A stretch of 40,871 bases of DNA from Agromyces sp. Soil535 (lineage in GTDB: Bacteria > Actinomycetota > Actinomycetes > Actinomycetales > Microbacteriaceae): positions 121,609 through 162,479 of the forward strand of contig NZ_LMRW01000026.1 of NCBI RefSeq assembly GCF_001428255.1, read 5' to 3'. Made by a program: the position numbers and the translations under genes. This document shows, piece by piece, positions 24,297-32,676 of this stretch. A model generated the notes under the pieces. It made no database searches and was not told the origin of the DNA. It was given only the letters and a program-made list of their open reading frames with translations. Positions within the stretch are counted from its first letter, which is position 1; each line of letters begins with the position of its first letter.

Positions 24297-25518
24297 ATGC
24301 CTCGAGGCCCCCCTCGACGCTCGTCGCGGTGAGGCGATCCCCCGCCGGAGCGATCGCGGCTCCGAGCACGCCGGTCGGCACCGACACCTCGAGCACGGGT
24401 CCGTCGAGCAGCACTCGGATGTCGCCGGAGGCCGGCATCGACCACTCGTCGCCGCCGACCTTCACCACGAGTTCACCGTCAGCGACGCGGAGCGTCGCGG
24501 CGAGCTCGTCGCCGGAGGAGATCCGCAGCTCGTCGCGGTCGGCGGGCGACCACCTGAGATCACCCGCGAGCCCGGGGAGCCGCGCGTCGTCGACGACCCT
24601 CCCGCGGTAGGCGTCGAGGTCGGGGTGAGGCGTGGCGACGAGCCTGTCGCCGTCGAGCGTGAGCACATGCGGAACGCTGTGCGCACTCGCCCATCCGGCC
24701 TCGACGTCGGCGATCCCGCGCATCCAGAAGCTGAGGCACGGCCGGCCCTGGGCGTCGCGGAAGAAGGACGGGGCGTAGTAGCTCGACCCGTAGGTGAGCC
24801 GGCCCCAGGACTCCGCGGTGAAGACACCGCCCGCGTACCGCCCGATCGCGTAGCCGGCGTAGTGCAGCACGTCGTCGTCCCACACGGAGGAGACCATGAC
24901 GTGCCGACCGTCGACCTCGATGATCTGCGGGCACTCCCAGAGGGCACCCATCCATACCGGGTCGGACTCGTTCGTGGACCGCTGCAGCGCGATCCCCTCG
25001 TACGCCCACCGCTCGAGATCGGTCGATACGTACGACAGGGCGGTGGCGGTGCCGTCGGCGAGCCCGGCGCCGAGGAACATCCGCCAGCCGTCGGGCTCCT
25101 TCACCACGAACGGATCGCGATAGGCGATGATGTCCAGTTCGGCGGGCGCCTCGGCGACGACCGCACCCTTGGACCAGGCGATCCAGCCCTCGTCGTCGGG
25201 CGTGGCCACGCGGACCCGGCCGATGCCGATGTCGGGCTGCGTCGTCGCCGTGTAGAAGATGCGCGCGCGACCGTTGTCGGCCACCAGCGAGCCCGTCCAG
25301 ATGCCGTCGTCGCCCTCGCCGGGTGCGATGGCGACCGGCAGCTCGGTGAGCGAGAAGAGGTCGGCTCCGGTCGCGTGACCCCAGTGGCAGTTCGGCGCCC
25401 ACGTCGTGCGCTCGGGCACGTACTGGAAGAAGACGTGGTACTCGCCGTCGCGCGCGGTGATGCCGTGCGGGTCGTTGATCCAGCCGCGCTCTGCCGTGAA
25501 GTGGAACGACGGTCGCAT
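24280..25518 (-). CDS. Glycoside hydrolase family 32 beta-fructofuranosidase
   Basis: A 412-residue intracellular fructosidase without signal peptide. The three GH32 catalytic motifs are present: the nucleophile Asp16 in WINDPHG, the transition-state stabiliser Asp135 in YRDPF, and the acid/base Glu195 in ECPQ. The five-bladed propeller is complete and a short C-terminal beta domain follows. The family hydrolyses sucrose, inulin- or levan-type oligosaccharides and inulobiose. I chose ATG 25518, seven bases after GGAGG; the ATG at 25524 overlaps the upstream stop (ATGA) but is only one base from that site. Its neighbours suggest it cleaves the disaccharide released by GH172. Confidence 0.93.
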   Translation of the reverse strand: MRPSFHFTAERGWINDPHGITARDGEYHVFFQYVPERTTWAPNCHWGHATGADLFSLTELPVAIAPGEGDDGIWTGSLVADNGRARIFYTATTQPDIGIGRVRVATPDDEGWIAWSKGAVVAEAPAELDIIAYRDPFVVKEPDGWRMFLGAGLADGTATALSYVSTDLERWAYEGIALQRSTNESDPVWMGALWECPQIIEVDGRHVMVSSVWDDDVLHYAGYAIGRYAGGVFTAESWGRLTYGSSYYAPSFFRDAQGRPCLSFWMRGIADVEAGWASAHSVPHVLTLDGDRLVATPHPDLDAYRGRVVDDARLPGLAGDLRWSPADRDELRISSGDELAATLRVADGELVVKVGGDEWSMPASGDIRVLLDGPVLEVSVPTGVLGAAIAPAGDRLTATSVEGGLEAYELAR

Positions 25519-25520
25519 GG

Positions 25521-26879
25521 TCATGCCTCCGTCGCGTCGAAGCGGGCACGGATGTCGCGGGCGATCTCGGCATTGCCGCGCTCCCACTCGTCGATCTGCG
25601 TGCGACGCTCGGCGCGCATCCGGTCGCGGCGCTCGGTGAACGTGCGCATGCGTTCGGCCGCCGCATCCCGTGCCGCTCGTTGCTCCTTTGTGAGCGCGGG
25701 CAACGGCACCTCGATCACGCGGTCGAGCGGGCGCAGTGGCAGCCGCTGCTCGACGTCGGGGATCGTGAGCTCGGGAGAGGGCAGCGTCTGGTACCAGTAC
25801 GCCGTCGACGACCACTCGTCGGAGAGGTGGTTGCCGTGGCCGTGCTCGAAGGTCACCCTGATGCGCTTCTCGAACCGGATCGGGTCGGCCAGGTGGAAGC
25901 GGTAGCTGTGATGGAACCCGGGCACGTCCTCCTCATGCACGATGGTGCCGTTGAAGAGGTAGGCGTTGTGCTGCATGCCCCAGGCATGTCCGAAGTAGTC
26001 CTCCATGCCGGTGCCGTGCAGGCTCGGCGGCCAGGTGTCGTCGTCGATGAAGATCATGTCGTCGCCCTCTCCCCACCACGAGCCCTGGAAGTGACGCACC
26101 GCGAGCGTGCAGCCCACGTAGTGCCCGCGACCCTCGGTCTCGAGGACGACGTAGTTGTCGGCGCCGTCGAGGTTGGCGACCGTCGTCTCGATGCTGTTGG
26201 ACTGCAGGTCTGGCCCCCAGCCGGCATTCGGCAGCGCACGGCGCCAGTGGGCGTGGAAGTACACGGTGTCCTCCGGCAGCGGCTCCGCCACGAGCTCGTA
26301 GTCGATGTAGAAGTACTGGAGATACGGGATGTCGTTCTGGTTCTCCACCGTGATGCGAGCGCGTGTGCCGAATGGCATCCGGAAGTAGCTGTTGAAGGCG
26401 GCACTGCCGCCGAACGTGTGCACCTCGGCCTCCTTCGCCGAGACCGACAGCGGCAGCGCCTCGTAGCTGCCCGACAGCGAGTTCATGAGCCCGAAGAAGT
26501 CGCCGAGCGGCGCGATGACACTCGGGGTGTCCTGGTCGTCCCAGTACATCTTGAGCACGACCTTGCGGTAGTAGTCGGGGTCGACGACCTCCCAGCTCAC
26601 GCCGAGGGCATTGTGGATCTCGAGCATCGGCACACCCACCACTTCCGGGTCGATTTGTCCCGGTCCGGGCTGCACGCGGCAGGACTGCGTCATCCAGATG
26701 TGGGTGATGAAGCCCGGACCCTCGATGTCGGCGAGCGTCCGTTCCTCGCCCGGCATGATGATCCAGTTGTCGCGATTGCGCCCCGTCTGGTCGAAGCTCG
26801 ACGCGCGGGCGGTGCGGGCCCGTCGGGCGCGGGTCAGGTCGCCGAGCATGCCGCTCGGCTGGGTGGGATCGGTCACCAT
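25521..26879 (-). CDS. DUF2961 / glycoside hydrolase family 172 protein (locus A)
   Basis: A 452-residue cytoplasmic protein of DUF2961, now GH172. The N-terminus carries the family pattern SSFDQTGRNRDNW and LADIEGPGFITHIWMT, then PLGDFFG and FRMPFGTRARI. The two best catalytic candidates are Glu271 in GEGDDM and Glu293 in GTGMEDYFG. Known members are an alpha-D-fructofuranosidase acting on difructose dianhydride I and D-arabinan-degrading arabinofuranosidases. The GH32 and kinase genes directly behind favour fructose chemistry (inference). About 70 C-terminal residues form an Arg/Glu-rich, probably helical extension absent from the paralogue at 32677. ATG 26879 has AAGGA upstream. First gene of its operon, behind a LacI-type operator. 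Confidence 0.88.
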   Translation of the reverse strand: MVTDPTQPSGMLGDLTRARRARTARASSFDQTGRNRDNWIIMPGEERTLADIEGPGFITHIWMTQSCRVQPGPGQIDPEVVGVPMLEIHNALGVSWEVVDPDYYRKVVLKMYWDDQDTPSVIAPLGDFFGLMNSLSGSYEALPLSVSAKEAEVHTFGGSAAFNSYFRMPFGTRARITVENQNDIPYLQYFYIDYELVAEPLPEDTVYFHAHWRRALPNAGWGPDLQSNSIETTVANLDGADNYVVLETEGRGHYVGCTLAVRHFQGSWWGEGDDMIFIDDDTWPPSLHGTGMEDYFGHAWGMQHNAYLFNGTIVHEEDVPGFHHSYRFHLADPIRFEKRIRVTFEHGHGNHLSDEWSSTAYWYQTLPSPELTIPDVEQRLPLRPLDRVIEVPLPALTKEQRAARDAAAERMRTFTERRDRMRAERRTQIDEWERGNAEIARDIRARFDATEA

Positions 26880-26941
26880 CGTCCTTCCTCGGTCGCGCCG
26901 CCCGGTCGCCGGCACGGCACGGATGTCTCGACACGACATCG

Positions 26942-26992
26942 AAACGTTTGCGTGTCGCACGCTACGGTAACCCCGATTCACCCATCGTGCAA
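26942..26992 (-). promoter_or_regulatory. Promoter and LacI-type operator of the GH172-GH32-kinase operon
   Basis: On the minus strand TTGCAC (26992-26987), 17 bases, TACCGT (26969-26964). AAACGTTT at 26942-26949, in the context GCAAACGTTTCG, lies 14 bases after the -10. The same operator word and the same TACCGT -10 occur at the importer promoter at 28144-28198, so one regulator probably controls both. Confidence 0.7.
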
Positions 26993-27098
26993 ACACTCGC
27001 TCAGGTCCGGATTTCCGGGGTACTTCCGGGTAGGAGCGGCCGTAGGGTAGATTTGCGCAAGCTCGATCCAACCGATCGGGCGAGATCGGAGAATGTCG

Positions 27099-28130
27099 AT
27101 GGCGACCATGGTGGATGTCGCGAAGATCGCGAACGTGTCGATCTCGACGGTGTCGCACGTGCTGAACGGCACACGGAACGTCGAGCCCGACACCCGGCGA
27201 CGCGTGACGGACGCCATCGAGAAGACGGGATACCGGCAGGACGCGCTCGCGAGGGCGATGCGGCGATCTCGCACCGACAGCATCGGCCTGGTCGTCTCCG
27301 ACGCGGGAGAGCCCGCCTTCGCCGAGATGGCGCACGGCGTCGAGCACGCCGCCGCCGAGCAGGGGCTCACGCTGCTCCTCGCGAACTCCGCCGAGGACGC
27401 GGACCGCGAGCAGCGCGCGGTCCGCACCCTCCTCGACCGTCGCGTCGACGGGCTCATCCTGGCGCGTTCGGCCGCCTCCACCGCCGGACTCGTGGATTCC
27501 CTGGCCGGAGAGAAGGCACCCGTGATCCTGCTCGACCGCCTCTACGCCGACCTGCCGTTCGACCAGGTCGGCGCCGACAACCGCGACACGGCGCGCCGTC
27601 TCGTGGCGCATCTCACCGCCGCCGGACACCGCAGGTCCCTCATCGTGGCGGGCGATACCCGGGTTCCGACCCTGCGCGAGCGCCTCGACGGGATCCTCGA
27701 CGGCATACGCGACGCAGGCCTCCGCGAGGAGGACCAGGTGATCCTCACGGGCACGGACTTCGGCGCGCTGCGGACCGAGGCGGCATCCGCTCTTGCCGAT
27801 CGCGACCTCACGGTCGTCATCGGCGGCAGCACGCCGCTCGCCACGGCGTCGCTCCAGGCCATCGCCGACGCCGGCCGCTCGACTCCCCGCGACGTGGCCT
27901 TCGCGACCTTCGACGGCTACAACCACCCAGACGTGTTCGAGCCGCGGATCACGACCGTGCGTCAGCCTGCGTTCGACATGGGCACGGCGGCCGTCCGGCT
28001 CCTCATCGAGCGCATCGAGTCGCCCGACTCGAGCCCGCGCACCGTGCGACTCCGCCAGACGATCGAGCTCCGCGACTCGACCGAGCACTACCGGCGCGAC
28101 GCGGAGCCCGTCCCGGCCTCGTTGACGTGA
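27099..28130 (+). CDS. LacI-family transcriptional regulator (locus A)
   Basis: A 343-residue LacI-type repressor. The helix-turn-helix is at the N-terminus (MVDVAKIANVSISTVSHVLN), followed by a hinge helix region (YRQDALARAMRRSRTD) and a periplasmic-binding-like sensor domain (SIGLVVSDAGEPAFAEMAHG, later TFDGYNHPDVFEP and TTVRQPAFDMG). ATG 27099 sits seven bases after GGAGA; an in-frame ATG at 27093 is nearly on top of that site. It lies between the divergent GH172 operon and the importer operon, both with AAACGTTT operators, and is the obvious candidate to bind them. No convincing promoter was found for this gene itself. Confidence 0.9.
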   Translation: MATMVDVAKIANVSISTVSHVLNGTRNVEPDTRRRVTDAIEKTGYRQDALARAMRRSRTDSIGLVVSDAGEPAFAEMAHGVEHAAAEQGLTLLLANSAEDADREQRAVRTLLDRRVDGLILARSAASTAGLVDSLAGEKAPVILLDRLYADLPFDQVGADNRDTARRLVAHLTAAGHRRSLIVAGDTRVPTLRERLDGILDGIRDAGLREEDQVILTGTDFGALRTEAASALADRDLTVVIGGSTPLATASLQAIADAGRSTPRDVAFATFDGYNHPDVFEPRITTVRQPAFDMGTAAVRLLIERIESPDSSPRTVRLRQTIELRDSTEHYRRDAEPVPASLT

Positions 28131-28143
28131 AGGCTCGATCCAC

Positions 28144-28198
28144 TTGACAGCCGCCGCGAGTGGATCTACCGTCAGACAAACGTTTCCCGCAAACGTTT
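28144..28198 (+). promoter_or_regulatory. Importer promoter with paired LacI-type operators (locus A)
   Basis: TTGACA (28144-28149), 17 bases, TACCGT (28167-28172). Two AAACGTTT cores follow at 28178-28185 and 28191-28198, with CG centres exactly 13 bp apart, covering the expected transcription start. Repression by a LacI-family protein is the expected mode. Confidence 0.78.
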
Positions 28199-28304
28199 CG
28201 ATGTTTCACTCGAAATCGGCCGGCCGGCCCGCACCCACGGAGCCGCCGGCCAACCACCAAGCACCCGGCATCCGCCGCATTCCCCCGCATCAAAGGAGAT
28301 GAAC

Positions 28305-29621
28305 GTGTTCCCGTCCCCTCATCGCCGCCCGCTCGGCAGGCTCGCCCTCGGCGTCCTCGCCGCGACCGCGACCATCGCAGCCCTCGCCGGCTGCGGATCC
28401 GCCGGCAACGCCGACGACGGCACCACCGAGATCACGCTGTCCATGCAGAACCCCGACGTCGAGTCCGCCGATCCGGCCACCTGGGCCATCGTCGAGGCGT
28501 TCGAGGAGGCCAACCCCGACATCAGCGTCACCGTCAGCGGCGAGGCCGTATCTGAGCATCTCCAGAAGCTGTCGATCGCCGCGCAGAGCGACACGCTGCC
28601 CGACGTCTTCTGGGTGTACAAGTCCACCGCCGAGGAGATGCAGCAGGCCGGCAAGCTCCTCGACCTCGCCCCGGTGCTCGACGAGCTGGAGCTCACCGAC
28701 TCGTTCCCCGAGAGCACGGTCGCGAACTTCTCGGCCGGCGACGTGATCTACGGCGTCCCCTACCAAGGGCTCCTCACCGGCCTCTGGGTCAACGAGAAGA
28801 TCCTCGCCGACAACGGGCTCGACGTCCCGGTCACCTTCGACGACCTGGTCAACGTGGCCGAGACGCTCAGCGCCAAGGGCATCACCACGATCTCGAACGG
28901 CGCGAACCAGTCGTCGTTCAGCGTGTGGAGCTTCCTGGTCGACCTCGACCGCTTCGGCTACGAGGAGAAGGTCGACGGGATCCTCGACGGCTCCGAGCAG
29001 TACGTCAACGACGACTTCCTCCGGCTGTACGAGCACATCGCCGAGCTCCGCGACGCGGGCGCGTTCTCGTCGAACGTGTCGACGCAGACCTACCAGCAGG
29101 CCGTCGACCAGTTCACGAGCGGCAATGCGGCGATGCTCGACGCGGGCGTCTGGGCATCCAGCGCGATCCAGGACTCCCAGATCGCGGCCGACACCGGGTT
29201 CTGGATCGGCCCGCAGTTCGACGACGGCGTCGGCGAGCAGCACATCGTCATGAACGTGGCATCCGCCCCCTTCGCCGTGAGCGCCACGGTGGCCGCCGAC
29301 GAGCAGAAGCTCGAGGCGGTGAAGAAGTTCCTGAGCTTCTACTACAGCGACGAAGCCCAGCAGATCATCGTCGACAACGGCCAGCCGCCGGTCACGACGT
29401 ACGAGCCCGTCGTCGACGCCCAGGCGCAGAGCGCCCTCAAGGCCGCGCTCGACGCGTCGACGGCCGAGGGCGTGACCAGCCCGCAGTCGCAGCCCGACCT
29501 GCTGGTTCCCACTCCCGTCGCGAACGCGATGTACGACAGCATCTACGGGGTGATCCAGAATCAGCTCACGCCCGAGCAGGCGCTCGAGCTGGTGCAGAAG
29601 GCGCTCGACGCCGAGCAGTGA
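28305..29621 (+). CDS. ABC sugar-importer substrate-binding lipoprotein (locus A)
   Basis: A 438-residue family-1 solute-binding lipoprotein. The signal peptide ends in the lipobox ALAGC with Cys30, so the protein is anchored to the outer face of the membrane. The mature part has the two-lobed pattern DVFWVYKSTAEEMQQAG, VIYGVPYQGLLTGLWVN and FTSGNAAMLDAGVWAS. CUT1 binding proteins of this type bind oligosaccharides. GTG 28305 lies six bases after AAAGGAG; the in-frame ATG at 28299 directly abuts that site and is less likely. A hairpin and two permease genes follow. Confidence 0.92.
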   Translation: MFPSPHRRPLGRLALGVLAATATIAALAGCGSAGNADDGTTEITLSMQNPDVESADPATWAIVEAFEEANPDISVTVSGEAVSEHLQKLSIAAQSDTLPDVFWVYKSTAEEMQQAGKLLDLAPVLDELELTDSFPESTVANFSAGDVIYGVPYQGLLTGLWVNEKILADNGLDVPVTFDDLVNVAETLSAKGITTISNGANQSSFSVWSFLVDLDRFGYEEKVDGILDGSEQYVNDDFLRLYEHIAELRDAGAFSSNVSTQTYQQAVDQFTSGNAAMLDAGVWASSAIQDSQIAADTGFWIGPQFDDGVGEQHIVMNVASAPFAVSATVAADEQKLEAVKKFLSFYYSDEAQQIIVDNGQPPVTTYEPVVDAQAQSALKAALDASTAEGVTSPQSQPDLLVPTPVANAMYDSIYGVIQNQLTPEQALELVQKALDAEQ

Positions 29622-29630
29622 GCGAGGCGG

Positions 29631-29658
29631 GGCCGGCCGGGCGATCGCGCGGCCGGCC
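29631..29658 (+). terminator. Intercistronic hairpin between binding protein and permeases
   Basis: GGCCGGCC, a 12-base loop containing GCGATCGC, then GGCCGGCC: an 8-bp stem just after the stop. In importer operons such hairpins commonly stabilise the binding-protein message or partly end transcription, giving more binding protein than permease. That role is inferred. Confidence 0.55.
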
Positions 29659-29711
29659 GCGTCCCACTCGACCGGGAACCGCAGCGGTTCCCCCGAACGA
29701 GAGTTGCATCC

Positions 29712-30584
29712 ATGATCTGGGTGAGTTCCCGCTGGAAGATCCTCCTCATGGTGGCGCCGGCGCTGATCGTCTTCACCGCCTTCGTCATCTACCCGGTGCT
29801 GTACTCGCTGGGCTTCAGCTTCACGAAGTTCCAGGGGTTCGGCGCTCCCGAGTGGATCGGCCTCGACAACTACGTCGCGCTCGCGGCGGACCCGTTCTTC
29901 TGGCAGTCGTTGCAGAACACGATCGTCATCCTGGTGGTGAGCCTCGTGGTCCTCATCCCCGCGTCGTTCGCCCTCGCGCTGCTCCTGCGGCGCCGGGTCA
30001 CGGGCGGGGGTGCGATGCGTGCGCTCGTGTTCGGGCCGGCGATCATCGCGCCGATCCTCGTCGGCCTGATCTGGGTCTTCATCCTCGACCCGAAGATCGG
30101 CCTGCTCAACCGGGTGCTGGGGTTCTTCGGCTTCGCCCCCGTGCAGTGGATCGGCGGCGACACCCTGACGCCCTACTCGGTGGCGCTGGTCTTCATCTGG
30201 AGCAGCATCGGCTTCGCCATGACGATCTTCTACGCAGGACTGCAACTGCTGCCCGCAGACGTGATGGAGGCGAGCGCCCTCGACGGGGCGACCGGATGGC
30301 AGCAGCTGCGGCACATCACCGTGCCCATGATGCGGGAGACGTTCGCCATCGTGACCATCCTCATGATCACCAACGTGTTCAAGATCTTCGAACTCGTCTA
30401 CATGCTCACCGGCGGAGGACCGGTGCACCGCTCGGAGACCCTCGTGAGCTACATGTACTTCGTCACCTTCACGAACCAGCAGTACGGCTATGGCATGGCG
30501 CTCGCGGTCATCATCACCATCCTGGGCGCGGTCGTCTCCGTCGGATACCTCGCCCTCGCACGTGGAAGGAAGCAGCCGGCATGA
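29712..30584 (+). CDS. CUT1 sugar ABC importer permease, MalF-type (locus A)
   Basis: A 290-residue membrane protein with six helices, the first at residues about 10-32 (LLMVAPALIVFTAFVIYPVL). The cytoplasmic EAA loop appears as EASALDGATGWQQLRHITVP, which contacts the ATPase. The N-terminal family pattern TKFQGFGAPEWIGLDNYVAL is typical of MalF/UgpA-like subunits. Its stop overlaps the next permease start (ATGA at 30581). No ATPase gene is present in either importer locus, so a shared MsmK-type ATPase elsewhere is likely. The ribosome-binding site before ATG 29712 is weak. Confidence 0.92.
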   Translation: MIWVSSRWKILLMVAPALIVFTAFVIYPVLYSLGFSFTKFQGFGAPEWIGLDNYVALAADPFFWQSLQNTIVILVVSLVVLIPASFALALLLRRRVTGGGAMRALVFGPAIIAPILVGLIWVFILDPKIGLLNRVLGFFGFAPVQWIGGDTLTPYSVALVFIWSSIGFAMTIFYAGLQLLPADVMEASALDGATGWQQLRHITVPMMRETFAIVTILMITNVFKIFELVYMLTGGGPVHRSETLVSYMYFVTFTNQQYGYGMALAVIITILGAVVSVGYLALARGRKQPA

Positions 30585-31495
30585 GCGCACACCTGATCGA
30601 CGCGGCGATCGAGCCGGCGTCCGAGTTCGCCTTGGCCGAGCCGCCCGCGCAACCGCCGCGTCGTCGACGCGGCCGTTCCGTCGCCCTCTTCGCAGGTGCG
30701 GCCGCCTACCTCGTGACGTTCCTCATCGTGCTGCCGATCCTCTGGATCGTCCTGCTGTCGTTCCAGCCGAGCGGCAACATCCTGTCGAATCCCTTCTCGT
30801 TCGACCAGCTCACGATCGACAACTACGTTCGGGCCGGGACCGCGCTCCCCCTCCTGCAGATGTACGGCAACACGATCCTCATCGCGCTCGTGTCGGTGAC
30901 CGTCGGCACCGCGATCTCGTTCATGGCGGCGTTCGCGCTGACGCGCATGATCTTCCGCAGGCGTGGCACGCAGTCGTCGCTGCGGTTCTACCTCCTCGCG
31001 GGGCTGGCCGTACCCGTGTACATCCTGCTCTTCCCGGTCTACCGGCTCGACCTCGCGCTCGGGATCTTCGGCACCTACGCGGCGCTGATCCTGCCGTACG
31101 TGGCCGTTTCGATCCCGTTCAACACCCTGCTGCTCACCGGCTTCCTGCGCGAGTTCCCGGGCGAGATCGAGGAGGCGGCGATCATCGACGGAGCCGGCCT
31201 GTGGCGGCTGTGCACCTCGGTCGTGCTGCCGCTCATGCGGCCGGTGATCGCGACCATCGTCATCTTCAACATCGTGTACGTCTTCAACGAGTTCCCCTTC
31301 GCCTCGATCCTCATCAACGATCCCGACATGGTCACCGTCTCGCTGGCCGTCTCCCGTTTCCAGGGGCAGTACACCGTCGACTACGGCGGGATGATGGCCG
31401 CCGCGACCCTCGTGCTGCTGCCTCAGCTGGTCATCTACGCGATCTTCCAGCGCCACGTCATCGCAGGCATGACGGTGGGCGCCGTCAAGGGTTGA
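30581..31495 (+). CDS. CUT1 sugar ABC importer permease, MalG-type (locus A)
   Basis: A 304-residue membrane protein with six helices after a cytoplasmic, Pro/Arg-rich N-terminus (about 40 residues). The EAA loop is EEAAIIDGAGLWRLCTSVVL and the C-terminus ends RHVIAGMTVGAVKG, the standard MalG-type ending. It completes the importer with the lipoprotein and the other permease. GAAGGAAG precedes ATG 30581. It converges with the LacI gene of locus B with about 50 bp between them. Confidence 0.92.
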   Translation: MSAHLIDAAIEPASEFALAEPPAQPPRRRRGRSVALFAGAAAYLVTFLIVLPILWIVLLSFQPSGNILSNPFSFDQLTIDNYVRAGTALPLLQMYGNTILIALVSVTVGTAISFMAAFALTRMIFRRRGTQSSLRFYLLAGLAVPVYILLFPVYRLDLALGIFGTYAALILPYVAVSIPFNTLLLTGFLREFPGEIEEAAIIDGAGLWRLCTSVVLPLMRPVIATIVIFNIVYVFNEFPFASILINDPDMVTVSLAVSRFQGQYTVDYGGMMAAATLVLLPQLVIYAIFQRHVIAGMTVGAVKG

Positions 31496-31546
31496 CGATC
31501 CGACCCACGCCCGTCGGCCGCTCAGTCGAGGGCGGGCGGCGCGGGC

Positions 31547-32602
31547 TCAGGCGCGCGCGGGCGGCGCGACCGACGCGCGCTCCACGATCGGGCAGGCGAG
31601 CAGCGTGGGGTGGGCGCCGAGCAGCCGGAGCTCGTCGCGACCTTCCATGAGCGACGTGAGCGTCTCGACCGCCCACGCCCCCAGTTCGTAGTGCGGCAGC
31701 GCCACGGTCGTGAGCGCCGGGTACAGGCTCGCGGCGATCGGGTCCTGATCGTCGAAGCCGACGACGGAGACATCCTGCGGGATCGACAACCCCAGCTCGG
31801 CGGCCGCGCGGTAGGCACCCATCGCCATGCGGTCGTTGTAGCAGAACACCGCCGTCGGCCGTGTCGCCGGGTCGGCGCCGTGGTCGAGCAGTCCCATCGT
31901 GGCCTCGTACCCGCCGATCGCCTCGGACACCGCCTCGACGACGAAGGCGTCGGGGTCGAGGCCGGCCGCGGCCATGCCGTCGCGGTAGCCCTGCAGACGG
32001 CCGCGGGTGGCCGGCACGTCGACCGAGCTCGCCGCGAACGCGATCCGGCGGTGCCCGGTGCGCACGAGCAGGTCGACGACGGATGTCGCGCCGGCTCGTT
32101 CATCGGGCATCACCGATGGGATCTCGCCGAGCCGGTCGCGCGCGCCGACGAGCACGGCCGGAACCGAGAGCAGTTCGTCGGGCGGCACGACCTCGTCGTG
32201 GTAGACGGTGGCGTAGATGATTCCGTCGGCCTGCCGGTCGATGAAGGCCTGAACCTGGGCGGACTCGATGTCGGCATCCTGGTTCAACCGCGAGTTGATG
32301 ATGGCGAGCGTGAGGTTGTGCCGGCTCGCCTCCTCCTGGGCACCGAGGATGATGCGACCGGCGTGCGGGGTCGTCGCGATCTCCTCGGTGAGCAGGCCGA
32401 TCATGCCCGAGGCGCGGGTGCGCAATCCGCGCGCGAGGCGGTTCGGCTGGTAGCCGAGCGCCTCGGCGGCGGCGCGCACCCGCGCCTTCGTGAGTTCGCT
32501 CGTCCGGGTGTGCGGCGTGTCGTTCAGCACGTGCGAGACGGTCGTCACGGAGACGCCGGCGGCAGCGGCGACGTCGCGTATCCCGACATGCTCGCGTGGC
32601 AT
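31547..32602 (-). CDS. LacI-family transcriptional regulator (locus B)
   Basis: A 351-residue LacI-type repressor, last gene of the minus-strand locus B operon. HTH: VGIRDVAAAAGVSVTTVSHV, then a hinge region YQPNRLARGLRTRASGMIGL and a sugar-sensing domain (GFDDQDPIAASLYPALTTVA near the C-terminus). ATG 32602 lies after GGGAG; the in-frame GTG at 32620 would add six residues. It starts 74 bp behind the GH172 gene. It is the natural candidate for the 29-bp palindrome and related sites at 37119-37219, which would make the operon autoregulated. Confidence 0.9.
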   Translation of the reverse strand: MPREHVGIRDVAAAAGVSVTTVSHVLNDTPHTRTSELTKARVRAAAEALGYQPNRLARGLRTRASGMIGLLTEEIATTPHAGRIILGAQEEASRHNLTLAIINSRLNQDADIESAQVQAFIDRQADGIIYATVYHDEVVPPDELLSVPAVLVGARDRLGEIPSVMPDERAGATSVVDLLVRTGHRRIAFAASSVDVPATRGRLQGYRDGMAAAGLDPDAFVVEAVSEAIGGYEATMGLLDHGADPATRPTAVFCYNDRMAMGAYRAAAELGLSIPQDVSVVGFDDQDPIAASLYPALTTVALPHYELGAWAVETLTSLMEGRDELRLLGAHPTLLACPIVERASVAPPARA

Positions 32603-32676
32603 CCGTCTCCCAGGTTTCACGTCACTGTCTCACCTTCGTACCACCTCGCAGAGGGTTCGTGCGCTCCGGATGCCGC

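Noticed and set aside
28290..30590. 766-codon minus-strand frame opposite the binding protein and permease
   Set aside because: Acidic/His-rich shadow frame covering known importer genes.
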